From Isoetes taiwanensis (taxonomy: Eukaryota > Streptophyta > Lycopodiopsida > Isoetales > Isoetaceae), in assembly GCA_021234155.1 (NCBI GenBank), contig JAJEKV010000020.1, forward strand, positions 20,763,018 through 20,827,017: DNA of 64,000 bases, read 5' to 3'. The notes beneath the pieces are model-generated. The model was given only the letters and a program-made list of their open reading frames with translations, was not told where the DNA came from and ran no database searches. Shown in pieces: positions 44,564 to 55,475 of the stretch (its first letter is position 1; each line of letters begins with the position of its first letter). The position numbers and the translations under genes are program-made.

Positions 44564-45286
44564 CTATTCCTTGGAGCTGGATCTTGTCTTGGATTTGAAG
44601 AAATCCTTGATATGCTTGAGTCTAAGGCCTTTGCCCGCATTTCCTAGGATATTTCGTGCCGACCCTCCTTCTAAGGCTTGCTGCATTTGTGGTGCCGGGA
44701 GTTCCGGTGCCGTAGCTGCTACAACTGTAAGTGGTCCGTCTCGCATATGGCCCCGGGCAAAATCCAAACTATAGAGAGCTATCGATCTTTTAATGAGAAT
44801 AATGTGATCGATATTTTCTCTTATTTTGGCATGTTGCCCGAAACCTGTGAGTGCCATGAGCAATGCCACTGCTTCTTCCCCTCTTGGGCTAAATTCTTTG
44901 TGAAAGACTAACATTTGGCCTTGACACAGGGTTGGGAGGTAGTATCTCAAGGCCTTGCCTTTTTGATGCCCCTTTGGTGCTTTTCCTTTGTCTGTTCCTT
45001 TTCTTGCTGCTGCAGATCCCACTATGTCAAGTGCTAGGAGATCATCATGGTCTCTCATCATTGTCGCCGCGTTTTCAAGATTGATACTGGTTCTCTCCCT
45101 GACACTTGATGATCTCTTGGGCTGACTCGCGCTAGGTCCTTTGCCTGGTTTATACAAGGTGCTTTGAATTGCTTGGAATTCTTCTTCCGATATAATGGGT
45201 TCATTCTGCTTATAGAATTCCCTTATATATTGGTAGGCTTCAATATCGGACATTGTTTCACCCACATAAGAATGGTGCTCTGCCAC
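44564..45286 (-). CDS. Element 2 extra ORF of unknown function (240 codons)
   Basis: An uninterrupted minus-strand frame between the gag N-terminal domain and the capsid, absent from Element 1, where those two parts are nearly adjacent. The N-terminal third is hydrophilic (YIREFYKQNEPIISEEEF); a basic patch (RKGTDKGKAPKGHQKGKA) precedes a more hydrophobic, probably globular region (VALLMALTGFGQHAKIRENI, IALYSLDFARGHM). It ends in a basic tail (HIKDFFKSKTRSSSKE). I do not recognise the family. It may be a gag insertion or a captured gene. Confidence 0.5.
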   Translation of the reverse strand: MAEHHSYVGETMSDIEAYQYIREFYKQNEPIISEEEFQAIQSTLYKPGKGPSASQPKRSSSVRERTSINLENAATMMRDHDDLLALDIVGSAAARKGTDKGKAPKGHQKGKALRYYLPTLCQGQMLVFHKEFSPRGEEAVALLMALTGFGQHAKIRENIDHIILIKRSIALYSLDFARGHMRDGPLTVVAATAPELPAPQMQQALEGGSARNILGNAGKGLRLKHIKDFFKSKTRSSSKE

Positions 45287-45323
45287 TTCACGAGGAATCT
45301 CCTGATAAGAATAGTCGATAAGG

Positions 45324-46099
45324 TCATGTCACCGTTCCTTCTTCTGAGATGATGCCTAGGAGTTCATCAATTCTTAGGCCTTGTTCCAAGCAGTAAGGTA
45401 GATGCAATATGTCGTTTGCGAGGAGGTATTCTTCTCCTTCGACAATTATTGGGGATAAGGCAGTGATACCTATTGGTGGCGGGTTTGATTTTAGCACCCG
45501 TTCTTCGTGCATAGTGATTTGCCTTTCCCATTTTTCGGCGAATCTCGCTTCTTCCTCTTCGTCTAGCTCACCAGTCTCTTCATAATCTTCCTGTAGCTTG
45601 AGTATTCCATGTGATGTGCCTTGGGTCACGTACTCGGTAGTGTCGAGTTCGAGGATATCATCTTGATTTACCCTTGTGTTCAAGGGTGCAAGGTCTAGGG
45701 GCTGAACTGAAGGTTCCCCTACCTGATTGATGGCGTTAAATTGCATAAAAATTGCAAGTGTTGCTTGAGCTGAAACATGCCTATGCTTTTGTACTGTGCA
45801 TCTCATATAATCTGGCATGTTGCTTGTTCTTTCCCATATTTGTTTCTTGATTTTAGATGTATTGCCCAATACTCTGGAGAGTACTTCCAATGAAACCCAC
45901 TTTCCTGCTCTGGGTGGAATGTTAACTTCCCATGGCAATATCCGTTGATCATATTGGATCATTATCTCTGTATAGAATGGTGTTCTTGTTAGAGTTGCAT
46001 ATAGATCAAATGTATGATTGAACACCTCAAAGGCCTGCTGTACGGGTACTTCTCCCTTGTGGTCGGAGCTATTATACCTATGAAGTTTGTAGGCGCCAT
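45324..46099 (-). pseudogene. Element 2 gag N-terminal domain
   Basis: The probable start ATG at 46097-46099 (MAPTNF) lies about 110 nt after the internal TATA, as in Element 1. A frameshift soon moves the reading into the frame ending at 45324. That frame matches Element 1 gag along QAFEVFNHTFDLYATLTRTP, EVLSRVLGNTSKIKKQIWE and ATLAIFMQFNAINQVGEPS. The acidic stretch ELDEEEEARFAEKWERQ corresponds to ELDPAEEQRLAEQ of Element 1. The role is probably particle assembly; no standard domain name is evident. Confidence 0.65.
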
Positions 46100-46208
46100 A
46101 AGTGCTAGGTAGGTGTAAAAGACGGTTTGATAAAATAGCAAAAGGCCTGAAAAATCGCCTAAAGGGGTAGGAGCTATCTTTGAGAAGAAAAAAATAGAAA
46201 ATGACCTT

Positions 46209-46234
46209 CCTTTTATAGAGGTTAGGGTTTCTAG
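46209..46234 (-). promoter_or_regulatory. internal telobox-TATA core promoter ahead of gag (Element 2)
   Basis: On minus GAAACCCTAACC is followed at once by CTCTATAAAAGG. The gag ATG is about 110 nt downstream. The order and spacing match Element 1 (14498-14525), although the flanking sequences differ. Confidence 0.65.
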
Positions 46235-46400
46235 TTTTTCGTGCCAATCATAAGTGTTTTAGAAGAATCTAAGTTTTATGAGCTAGAATTTACCAATCTA
46301 AGAGATATGAAATGCTAAAGTAGTTAGAACAAAGCGGAAAACATAGTAATTTATTTTATTTGAGCAAATTTGGACATCTTTTTTGATCAAATCGGGCGAC

Positions 46401-46668
46401 TTCGGTTACACCGCGTGAAAGGGGTTTCCGAGCCCCTCAGAAGGCTGTTTGGCGCGGTGTGACCGAATTTGGGTCAACTCTATTTCTAGGATGACGATTT
46501 TGATAATAAAACATACTAACTTGCGTTTATTTTCTAAATTTAGGCAACCTAGCATCTTTATTTTTAAAAATCTAACTTATTTGACTCCCAACTTACCCTA
46601 TTTCGGTGACACCGCGCGAAAGGGGTTTCCGAGCCCCTCAGAAGGCTGTTTGGCGCGGTGTGACCGAA
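46401..46668 (-). promoter_or_regulatory. two tandem 67-nt hairpins between H3-like gene and gag (Element 2)
   Basis: Copies at 46401-46467 and 46602-46668. Outer stem TTCGGTTACACCGCG / CGCGGTGTGACCGAA, inner stem AGGGG...CCCCT. The copies are nearly identical and 134 nt apart. They occupy exactly the place of the unrelated-sequence hairpin pair in Element 1. Confidence 0.8.
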
Positions 46669-46777
46669 TCTGGACTTTTCGGCGCCGTTGACTTTATCAA
46701 CTCCGATATTATTTATTTTTAAAAAGTAGTACAACACACTTTGGAGTCAAAAAAATTTCTAGACAATTATATACTAT

Positions 46778-47847
46778 CTAAAACTTTGCCCCTCTAATTC
46801 TTCTTGCCAAATGAATGTCTTTAGGCATTACGGTAACCCTCTTGGCATGAATACCACAGAGGTTACCTTCTTCGAATAATTGAACTAGCTCCGCCTCCGA
46901 AGCTTCTTGCAGAGCACGAACCATCAATGGTGTGACCCGATAATCTGTCCTAAATTCCTGCAACACCTCTCTAAGCAACCGCTCGAAGGGTGCCTTGCGT
47001 ATAAGGAGATTTGTGCACTGTTGAAAGTGCCGAATTTCCCTAAACGGACGGGAGTGCTTCGAGTTGGGGCCATGGTGTTTCCTCTTGGGCTCTCTGGTGT
47101 GTGGTGGGGGTGGCTTCGGTTGATTTTTCTTGGGTCTGCCCCCCTTTATCGTCCTTGGAAAATTATGTTTGCAATACCATTCGTTGTATAGGTACCATCG
47201 GCGAAAATAAATTTTATATGCCGCCTTCTTTCTTTCAAATTGGGCGTCGTGACTCAATTTGAACGCCCTTTCGCCCAGCTTTTGCTTCTTTTTGCTCTTC
47301 TGTGCCTTGGGCCATGTTGGATATGGTGGAGGGGCATTGGGGTCGGATGGTTCGGCCTCATCTCCTGATCTTTCGACCACGGGGTCTTCCTCCTCTTCTT
47401 CTTCAGCGTCCCCCTCTTGTTCTTCTGTTGGTTCTTCATCCCTAGGGGGGTCTTCAATAGTAATTGTCCCCCTAGGCCTATCCTGCCTCCTCTTCGTCCT
47501 CCTCTCTTGCCTTCTCACCTCCTCCTCTCTTTCCTTTCTCTTTCTCTCCCTCCTTTCTGAGGCCCATTCGGATACTTTTTCCTTGCCTTTCTTGCTTTTG
47601 GGTCTCATACTTTTTCGACACCGCTTCCCACCTTGTGGGTCTAGTGGATTTTTCTTCTTGGCCCGTTCTTCGTCAACCTCCTGTTCTTAACTTGATTCTT
47701 CCTCTTCTTCCTCACTTGTTTCCTCCTCTTCTTCTTCTTCAGCTACTTCCTCTTCTCGAGGGGTGGTCAAGCAAATTCTTGGCTGGCTAAGTGAATTTGT
47801 TCTGCATATGGGCCACAAACTCTGGCAGTGGATTTGGTTCTGGCCAT
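46778..47847 (-). pseudogene. Element 2 histone H3 variant (frame-broken)
   Basis: The ATG at 47845-47847 begins MARTKSTAR, seven residues after Met matching H3 (Q5 is S), then the frame breaks. The linker is acidic (VAEEEEEEETSEEEEEE) then basic ([19 protein letters not shown]), with a stop near 47687. The last 276 codons are open (47608-46778) and end in an H3 fold of about 89 residues (47047-46781). Landmarks are [67 protein letters not shown] and RG. This fold is closer to canonical H3 in loop 2/alpha-3 than Element 1's. The gene is the first after the PBS. Confidence 0.8.
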
Positions 47848-48378
47848 GTTTTTTATCTCAGAAAATGGACGTTGATTGGCTATAGAACTGCTTATCACTA
47901 AGAAAAAGGAGCTTAAGAGGCTTTTTAGGGTTCTTTTAGTTAATATGAAGTTTAAAAAGGTAGTTTATGGGGAATCGTAGAGGAATATTCCTTTTTCATT
48001 ATGGTGGAATTTATTGAGCCCCCTTTCATTAATATCCCTCTCCCAATTTAAATTTCGCATTTTCTTGGTTGGAAAATTATGAACCTTCACCATTTTTCAC
48101 TGGGACCTCAGAATTTAAAAATTCTTTGACCCTTTTTAGGTGAAATTTGATGTAGATGCATAATTTTTGTCCCAATCTTACTAGAATGTTCATTTTACTT
48201 TACTTTTCATCCCTTTTTAGCTAGAATTTAATTTAACTCTAGGACCCTCCTATTGGGAAAAAAAAAATTCTCCCCACTTAACGAAGTCCTAGGTTGGAAT
48301 TTTTCATTCCATACCTTTCTAGGTCAATTAGTCTACTAAAACAGGGATATGGTCAGTGCTAGTTCTTGGTCAACCAAG
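47848..48378 (-). other. Element 2 leader
   Basis: Non-coding sequence between PBS and the H3-like ATG. It contains a telobox-like AACCCTAAA near 47922-47932 (minus) and a weak TATA-like CCCCATAAACT near 47965. Unlike Element 1, no large hairpin is visible. Confidence 0.5.
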
Positions 48379-48396
48379 AACATGGCTCTGATACCA
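48379..48396 (-). promoter_or_regulatory. primer binding site for initiator tRNA-Met (Element 2)
   Basis: TGGTATCAGAGCCATG on minus begins one base after the LTR end. It is complementary to the 3' end of tRNA-iMet and is the site of minus-strand cDNA priming. Confidence 0.95.
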
Positions 48397-48397
48397 T

Positions 48398-50002
48398 TGT
48401 GACGCTCCCCGCACAATATACGGTAACCACCGTACACTCCATGGAAAATCCCCCAACCAGTGTCGTCTACTGGATGGGCCCTCCATCTATCCCGTTCTAG
48501 GGATGGCTAGAACGGTAAGGGACACGGAGGTGTCTCGTAAATCCGTCCCCTATGGACTCCTAATAACAGCGGAAGCATATAACTAATGTCAGTACTAGCA
48601 ACGAACAACAATAATAATAAGTCTACCTCGAAGGGTAGCTCAATCCATCCATCCATAGAATCGTCAGAAGGATCAATACACCATAAAACAATAAAGCTTC
48701 TACCCAAGCTCTGACTCGTGGGGGAAAGTACACTGACGGCTAGGTCTCAAGATAGACACAGACGGAAGTGTAAACAATGGCGGGGCTAGCTATAAGACAA
48801 TGGCTAAGGGTTGACCACTCCATCCGTCCCTCCTGTGCATACTTTGCAGATGGGCTAAAATGAGCTATAAGCGTGGATCAGAGTCACCGGATACGCAATC
48901 TCTTGGATTCACCCTAAGAGACTACTCCAGGTTTCATCTCCTTGGTCCGATGAGGCAAGGTCGGGTTACATCTCCCCTTCCCGGAAATCAGTGATTCGAT
49001 GGGCGACTAGAGGATCGTGGCGACACACGTCCGTTCACGTCTTTAACCCCCCCAAAACAAGAACCAGTGGCACTGCAGCTCTTCGTGATCGGGGCGGCAC
49101 CATTGATCCGGGGGTGATTTGAACCCATGCCCGCCCACACGGTGACCGACCATAGGCCTAGTGCCCCCCAAGTCCCCAATGGCCTCCAAAGGGGACTATT
49201 CCTCCATCTTGTGGCTGATCCCGTTATATGGTGCTCAGTCATTCCATAACTCCCTTAGTCCGGTGGGCTCTATGCACAGGCCGCATGTAATAGGTATTAT
49301 GGGTCTATCTAGAAGCATCATACATAAAGCTGCTAGGTCTCTACCCCCCTTCCCAATACATGAGGAGCATAATAAGAGATCAACCATATCATATCCATAA
49401 CATATGAACAATAAGAATAAGATCTAACCTAATCACATGAATCTAACTAGGGAGTTAGGGTTCATTGATTCGGTTCATCAGTTGAAATAGTGATTCTAGG
49501 AAGGCTCTACTTAGAATACATGACTCTACTACATCTCTATAATTTTCAAAATACCTGCTGGACGCATTTCCTCCCGATCCCGGGTCTCCATCGATTCTTC
49601 ACATGTTTGAGATTATCGCTATCAATCCAACACGCCCACGCCGCTTGGGTCGCTAAACCGCACTATCTTTGCGCAGGACTTCGGATCTTGATTCTGAACT
49701 CCGGTTGTGACAGTAGCCTCAAGAGTAGGAGGAGCAAAAGTGTCTTCTGGGTTAGGGTTAGGTATTTATAGGCAAGTTAGGGTTAGGGTTGACACCTTGT
49801 CCAATGGGATGCGAACACGTGGCCAGTTACCCCAATCAGGTAGTGCCACGTGGATATATCCTTTCCTAAGGTTAATCAAGTTACATTTTAATGTGACTTG
49901 AACTTACGTAATTGTCATACAAATCTAAGTCATACTGGATTTGTATGGTGACGTGGCCCAAAATATACGTATACATATCGTATATTTTAGGGGAACGTCA
50001 CA
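48398..50002 (-). repeat. Element 2 5' LTR
   Basis: 1605 bp, starting TGTGACGCTCCCC and ending GGGGAACGTCACA. TATA box with flanking teloboxes at about 49740-49795. It is nearly identical to 37077-38695 apart from clustered small differences in GC-rich parts. The target duplication AAGAT follows at 50003-50007. Confidence 0.95.
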
Positions 50003-50183
50003 AAGATCCTCTGTGCATGTTATATAAGCATCAATTTTGTACATGACAGATCTGATCTTTCGAGATCTTATCTTCTATTTTTAATTTTGGTATATCGATC
50101 AGAGAGATATACCTATATGATGTATTTCCTCTAATATGAATATTAAAAAAAAAAAACCTTGCCTTCAAAAAAAAAAAAAAAAA
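50003..50183 (+). mobile_element. L1-like LINE 3' end with poly(A)
   Basis: Continuation of the LINE 3' untranslated region after the Element 2 insertion. It ends in A-runs at about 50146-50156 and 50167-50183. The first five bases are the right AAGAT duplication. Confidence 0.7.
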
Positions 50184-51800
50184 GGAATTATAGAATATTA
50201 GGAAATTTACCAAAATAACCTGGGCTGAAGAATCTTGATTTGACCATACTAATCAACACTGCTTCAACGATCATGGAACTGCAAAAGGTAATAATAAAAA
50301 ATTAGTAAAACAACACATCAGAGTCTGATGAAATTTTTATAGACTGTTTCTTAATTTGCAATATTCCATTTTAAATATTTTGGGGCCGACCTGAGGTCCA
50401 GACCAGTCCTATTCAAGATATTTCAATAGTATCTACAAGTGCAACCAGATGAAAAAAGAAAAGGTACATCTGGAGCAATATATCTGGCCGAATTTTCATC
50501 TGTTGTGCCAAGATTCAGGCTCTGAAGTAAAATCCTTCCACAAGTGCTGCAAATCAAAAAATATCACATAGAGTCCTTAATAATGCTGGTTGAAGGCTTT
50601 TTTGCCCAAATCGTTAAAGAACCGGGGAGATTCTTTTACCTGTGTTCAGATTTATTTAAAGAATCCCATAGATTCTGCCAGAACTTGCCACAGATATGCA
50701 GATTGATAGAAGGAAAATGGGTCCTGAACGATTGGTGTTGTGTCCACTGTTGGGTCATTCTTAAAGAGAAGCGCCATACTTGCGGCTGCAACAGAAGCTC
50801 AGATCAGAAAAGCTCATAACTAGTAGCTGAAGCTTCAAGCAGGCTGGAGCTCCTACAGATTCGGCAGATAGCCGATATGGTTTGGAGTATTTAGAACGGG
50901 CTGGAGCTCCTACAGATTCGGCACATAGCCAATTTGACTGGGGGATTTCGCATCGAAATGAAGGGCATCGAAAGGAAAGGTCGTTGACCGAAAACTCAAA
51001 CCCTAACCCTGGAATCTAAAATTCCATTATCTGGTCTACTCAAAATTAGAACAAATACATAAGAGAATATGTGTTGCGGCGAAGAATCAGAATTGGCTAT
51101 AAGGGCTATTTGATTTTAGTATGTTTTTATCTTCAATTATTTCCTTCCTCCAACGTGTGTTGGAACTTCACCCCCATTTGCATTTTTCTTGCTTCATAAA
51201 ACAGTAACATGTGGTATTTTTGAATTTTTTCTATTTATTCATCCAACATGTGTTGGAAGTCACTCCCATGGTTGTTAGGTACTTGGAAATTTATTTCATC
51301 TATAATGTAATCCATTTCCACTAATTCTCATCACTTTGATATTTGCATAGGTTGGAGCTAAGAGAAGCAAGCCATTTCATTGTGGTTTTTAAGGTGCATA
51401 TGACTACTTAGTTTAATTAAAGGTCATCTAAATTGACTTAGCTTTAAAATTACATTTGGAATTTTTCTTTGACACTTTTGGGCAATGCTTTTGGATACTT
51501 GTATTGGCCTTGTAACATTCAACATACATTGGAACTTTTCACTATAGGTTCAAGAAACTTGAAACAAATACATATTGACATATATACACAAAAACCAAGT
51601 TCAGTATGGCATCTCAGGTGTGTATACCCCTAACCACTCGAGGATATGAAATGTTTTATTATGATCGTTGTAACGAAGCAAATGTGCTACTTATATAGAG
51701 CAAGAAAATCCAAGAAGGAATGGACGTTATGCTGGTGGAAAATGGTCCAAACGAAGCAGAAGGCACAATAGATCTTGCCACAATTAAATCTTAGGTGATT
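50184..51800. other. unassigned region with short duplications
   Basis: A 60-bp-spaced duplication of GGGCTGGAGCTCCTACAGAT then 'tcggca' lies at about 50850 and 50908. Palindromes CCAACGTGTGTTGG (about 51155) and CCAACATGTGTTGG (about 51243) resemble the repeat field at 2.4-3.5 kb. No gene is supported. Confidence 0.45.
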
Positions 51801-54028
51801 GATATGTCATCATTTCTTTTTTTTAAAGGTTGTCTATGTCAAACCTATCACTCCATCACATGATTATCTACTGGAGCATGTTGGTTCTTTTGTGAGATGG
51901 AAGAAGAGCAATTTGAGACCACAGTTTGGAGAAGGACCAGCAATTGAAGATCAGTTTCTAGTTCCAAAGATACGACATTGCCTATAGAAAGTAGTCAGAC
52001 GTTTGATCGAAATAATAGATCAGCATGGCATAAGGTCATTGTCCTAGACAAGGAGAAAAATAAGTTGGAATTTGCCTTTATTGTTGTAGCTTTTACAAAT
52101 GAAATTGTTGATGGCGCCTGCTTAGGAGAAATTAACCTTTGGATTACAGTGTTTGAGATGATGGTTGGTGTTAGCCCATTCGAGATTGGAAAACTGATAC
52201 GGTGGCCAATCAATAATTTAGCATTGCTCAATGGAGAATCATTGCTTGGACCGATTCATGCAACTGATGAAAAAGGTACTAGCAACTTGAAAAAATACAA
52301 GCGTCCCTACCATTTTATAAAGAGACAGAAGGACAAATGAGTAGTAAAAGAAGTAAAAAATGGCCTTGTGTTATGAAAAATATTGCTAATGTGGCATCTA
52401 TTGATTGTTGTCCAAATCATTGTTCCAATATGGTGATAGGAAAAAAATCTTCATTGCCAGAATCAAGTATCATTCATTACAATTTAATGATCAAACAACT
52501 TTCATGTATGATAGTTTTACAGCAAGTGTAAAAGATGAAGATGGAAAATACAAGGGCATGTTAGTTGATGGAAACATTGTGTATTGGAAGGAAGGAAGGA
52601 AAAATTTTTAACGTCCACGGAACCCAATCGGGTTATGGGACCAAGTACATAAGGGACCGAAGTCCTGGACCGAAGTCCAAATAAGAACATGGGCCGAAGC
52701 CCTTAAACCAAAGCACAACGTGAGCTAGAACACAACCATCATGACCCGGATTAAAAACCACCTGGGAAAAAACCGTTGCCAGGATGACTATGGCTGCTCA
52801 CCGATCCAAAAATCCATGTTGTTGCACAAGCAACAAGCATACCTTCATACCTCCAGCAGGCAAAGCTTCACCAAGCAACTCCGAACCGTAACCTCTTCAC
52901 AACTGGGTGCTGGAAAACAGACGCCCCCAACGCCAATCGCCCAGACACGCAGGGAAGGCGGCGCTCAGAAAAACCGCTCAGGGAAATCGCCCATCGGAGG
53001 TGCCTCCTCACCCATCCACCAGCCCTGCGCCAAGGCGCCAGCACCCCCAGGTATGCGCGCAGGCGGACATCCACTCAGGCACACACAGGGGCGCCATCCT
53101 TCACTGCCGCTGCTCCAACGCCATCCATCACTGCATCCGCTCGGGCAGGCCTCAGGCAGCGCCTCAGGCAGGTGCCAGGCGCCAGGCGCCAGGCGGAGGC
53201 GCCAGGCGGAGTATTGCAAATGATGGTATACAATCTATGGGATTTGTAAAGCCACTGTTTATAATGGGAAAGACAAAGATGTGGTTTAGAAGGTCGATGA
53301 AGCGGTGGGCTGTAGCAACTGATTTTCAAGGTGAGCATGTGTATTTTGAGGAAGCAGAAGTTTAAGTAAAGCAGGAACAAATGTTTTATGAGACATGAAA
53401 TGCAAAAACTTCATTGGAAGAAATTCAAGAAGATGAGCCAGATAATTCAGAAAGCAAATTGCATAAGTTTTCAAGCAACTCAATGACATTTGATCATGTT
53501 CAAAGTGATTAGATTCAATATGTTTCGGTATATATGGGTGAAGTTGTTCTTGGCATTTAAAGGAATCACTCAACCATTAATGTAGTAGCCAATAAGTATA
53601 ATCTGCCTTAGTCTTTACTTCTGAATTGGTTGAACAGTGGAGGGCAATATGAAGCGAAGGCACAAAATAATGCTGGAAACGTCACTTTAGCACCATCGAC
53701 TGAACCTTTTATGAATGAAACTATAGAAGACATAGAGAATACTGAATTGTCTTAGAACAGTAGCAACAAAGTACCAGATTTGTTATGCATTACTCCAACA
53801 ATAGTTGAATGGTATAACTATGAAAAAGAAGAATTGTGTGAGGCAAAACAGCTTGAGAAGGAGACAAAGCGCCCTGAAATGAAAGAGAAAAAGAGAGAGA
53901 AGAAAGAAGAAAGGGAAAGAAAAAGAATTTCAGCTTTGCAAATGAAAGTCTTAAAACATGAAGAAGCAAGGAAAAAGAAGGCAGCCATAAGAGCAAAAGA
54001 TACAACTATTCTAAAACGTAATCATTGA
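51801..54028 (+). pseudogene. degenerate coding remnant of unknown family
   Basis: A series of plus-strand frames reads like one decayed protein gene. Examples are VKPITPSHDYLLEHVGSFVR (51836), IVLDKEKNKLEFAFIVVAFT (52041), then HSLQFNDQTTFMYDSF and GKYKGMLVDGNIVYWKE up to the insertion at 52587. After the insertion come FVKPLFIMGKTKMWFRRSM and TDFQGEHVYFEEAEV, and finally a long charged helix (REKKEERERKRISALQMKVL) ending at 54028. Stops lie at 51985, 52338, 53363, 53509 and elsewhere. A transposase origin is possible but no diagnostic motif is visible. Confidence 0.4.
52587..53210 (-). mobile_element. SINE-like / non-autonomous retroposon in the coding remnant
   Basis: Flanked by a 6-bp direct repeat GTATTG (52581-52586 and 53211-53216). 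In minus sense the 3' end is the stem-loop AACCC-GATT-GGGTT (52621-52634), 'gtggacgttaaaaattt' and a (TTCC)n tail (52587-52600). The body is GC-rich at its 5' end, with GCCAGGCG tandem units at about 53172-53210. No reverse transcriptase is encoded. It shares its 3' end with the LINE copies and was presumably mobilised by them. Confidence 0.6.
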
Positions 54029-54350
54029 CTTAGTATGTTGATCTAATATCTAAATTTTTTTGTAAATTCATGCTCTTTCTAATTAGATTACTACTAATCT
54101 AAAGATGGTAGGTATGAATTCTGATCTTATATGATCCTTAAATTGGATCTTATGGGATTGTTGTACATGATTCACATTTAGATGTTTGACCACATATTCC
54201 ATATTTGGATAAGTCTAGACACATATATGTAATTACTTGATCCATATCTAGTTGCAGTTTGGTCAATTATTAAGTTTTCTCTTGTCAAATTGTGGATCAA
54301 GTTGTCGATTCAAATTTTACAATGGTTCATAACAGAGAAGATGCCTTATT
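54029..54350. other. unassigned AT-rich sequence
   Basis: No gene, RNA or clear repeat is recognised. Confidence 0.35.
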
Positions 54351-54925
54351 GAAATTCAAAATGAGGCGTATCCTGGACTACCTCGGTCGTTGGATCCATC
54401 AATCTTATGGCCCAAACCATATGCTGGGGCCTTTGGGTGCCTTCCGTTTTGATTATGGTCATTTATAATTGGGGGCGCCTAGTATTTTGAAATATGAACT
54501 ACGAGTTCGCCTAAGATCTTGGAATAATACGGGACTGGAATCTTTATACGGCTTCGCCTAAGATTTTAGAATATGAAATGGGGGGCTCGAACCTCTACCA
54601 AAATAACTCAATGTTCTAATAAGAATGTTTTGACCAATTAACCAGCGAACTAATGTGATGACTTCTTATCTTAAGTATATTTTCTTTTATAATCACCCAT
54701 TCAATTGTTTTAGGCATTTGGTCTATGGTTTCAAGGATTGTTATTTTTTACATCCATATCAAATCCCCCTGAAACCTCATGTTATTGTGCTACATATTCT
54801 AAACGAGGTGCACCTGGACTACCTCAGTCATTGGATCCATTGATCCTACAGCCCAGACATATGTTGGGGCCTCTGTGCGCCTCTCATTTCGATTATGGTC
54901 ATTTATGATTAGGGTATGGTCGCCA
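54351..54925 (-). repeat. probable tRNA-derived SINE copy within a larger repeat
   Basis: On minus TGGTTAATTGG (about 54634-54644; A-box-like) is followed about 50 nt later by GGTTCGAGCCC (about 54586-54596; a good Pol III B box). The ~320-bp unit 54478-54800 recurs at 55476-55790. Outer flanks 'cctggactacctc' at about 54372 and 54810, each followed by 'ggatcca', form a second direct repeat about 440 bp apart. Confidence 0.5.
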
Positions 54926-55475
54926 TGTTTCGCGCACTTAAGAGGCAAACTAAAAAATGGAGGCACGGTCAAAGTCAAAATTGGTTAAAAACATGTTTTT
55001 TGGATACCTAATGTGTTTGCGTTTCCAATAAAAAAAAAATTGCCTGATTCTGACATATCTACAAAAAGTTAGAGTAGGCGGAAGAGGAGGGGGTCTAATG
55101 GCCCCCTCCGTGAGGTAGGTCCCCTTCCTAGCACGCAGGGGATTTCCATCCACTTCTTTGAAGTTTTGCAAGATATTTAAGAGGCAAACGTGGGAGATAT
55201 CTACATCATTAAAAAGCCCTTTCAAATAGCTTTCAAATGCACGTGTCCATGTGCCAAATAGAGATGTGAAAGAGAAGTTATGACACTTTTAGTGAGGAAC
55301 CCATAAATGGTGGGGGATGGGCCCATAAACCGTGGTGAATGGGCCCTGTTATCATAACATTAAATCTTAGCCATTGATTTTTTATTTTAACGGCCTGCAA
55401 CGTATGTTCAAAGGTAGGGGGGTGAGCGATCACGGGTCTATGCGCGAAGGAAGGCAACCATACCCTAGGGGTGCC
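54926..55475. other. unassigned sequence
   Basis: It lies between two copies of the SINE-like repeat. The 91-codon minus frame here (54950-55225) has no recognisable feature. Confidence 0.35.

Larger units (their letters stand above)
37077..50002 (-). mobile_element. Element 2: complete Ty3/gypsy LTR retrotransposon encoding a histone H3 variant
   Basis: 12,926 bp, bounded by TGTGACG...CGTCACA LTRs and a perfect 5-bp target duplication AAGAT. Minus-strand order: 5' LTR (48398-50002), tRNA-iMet PBS, leader, H3-like gene (47847-46778), twin hairpins (46668-46401), telobox-TATA, gag (46099-about 43000), protease, RT/RNase H, integrase and chromodomain (to 39482), hairpin-rich 3' region, PPT, 3' LTR (37077-38695). 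It is inserted in the 3' end of an L1-like LINE. The LTRs are very similar to each other, so the insertion is fairly recent. Pol is open over 1026 codons, but the H3-like and gag parts have frame breaks. Confidence 0.95.

Noticed and set aside
46449-46691. 80-codon plus-strand frame across a hairpin of Element 2
   Set aside because: It reads through an inverted repeat in a non-coding interval on the strand opposite to the element.
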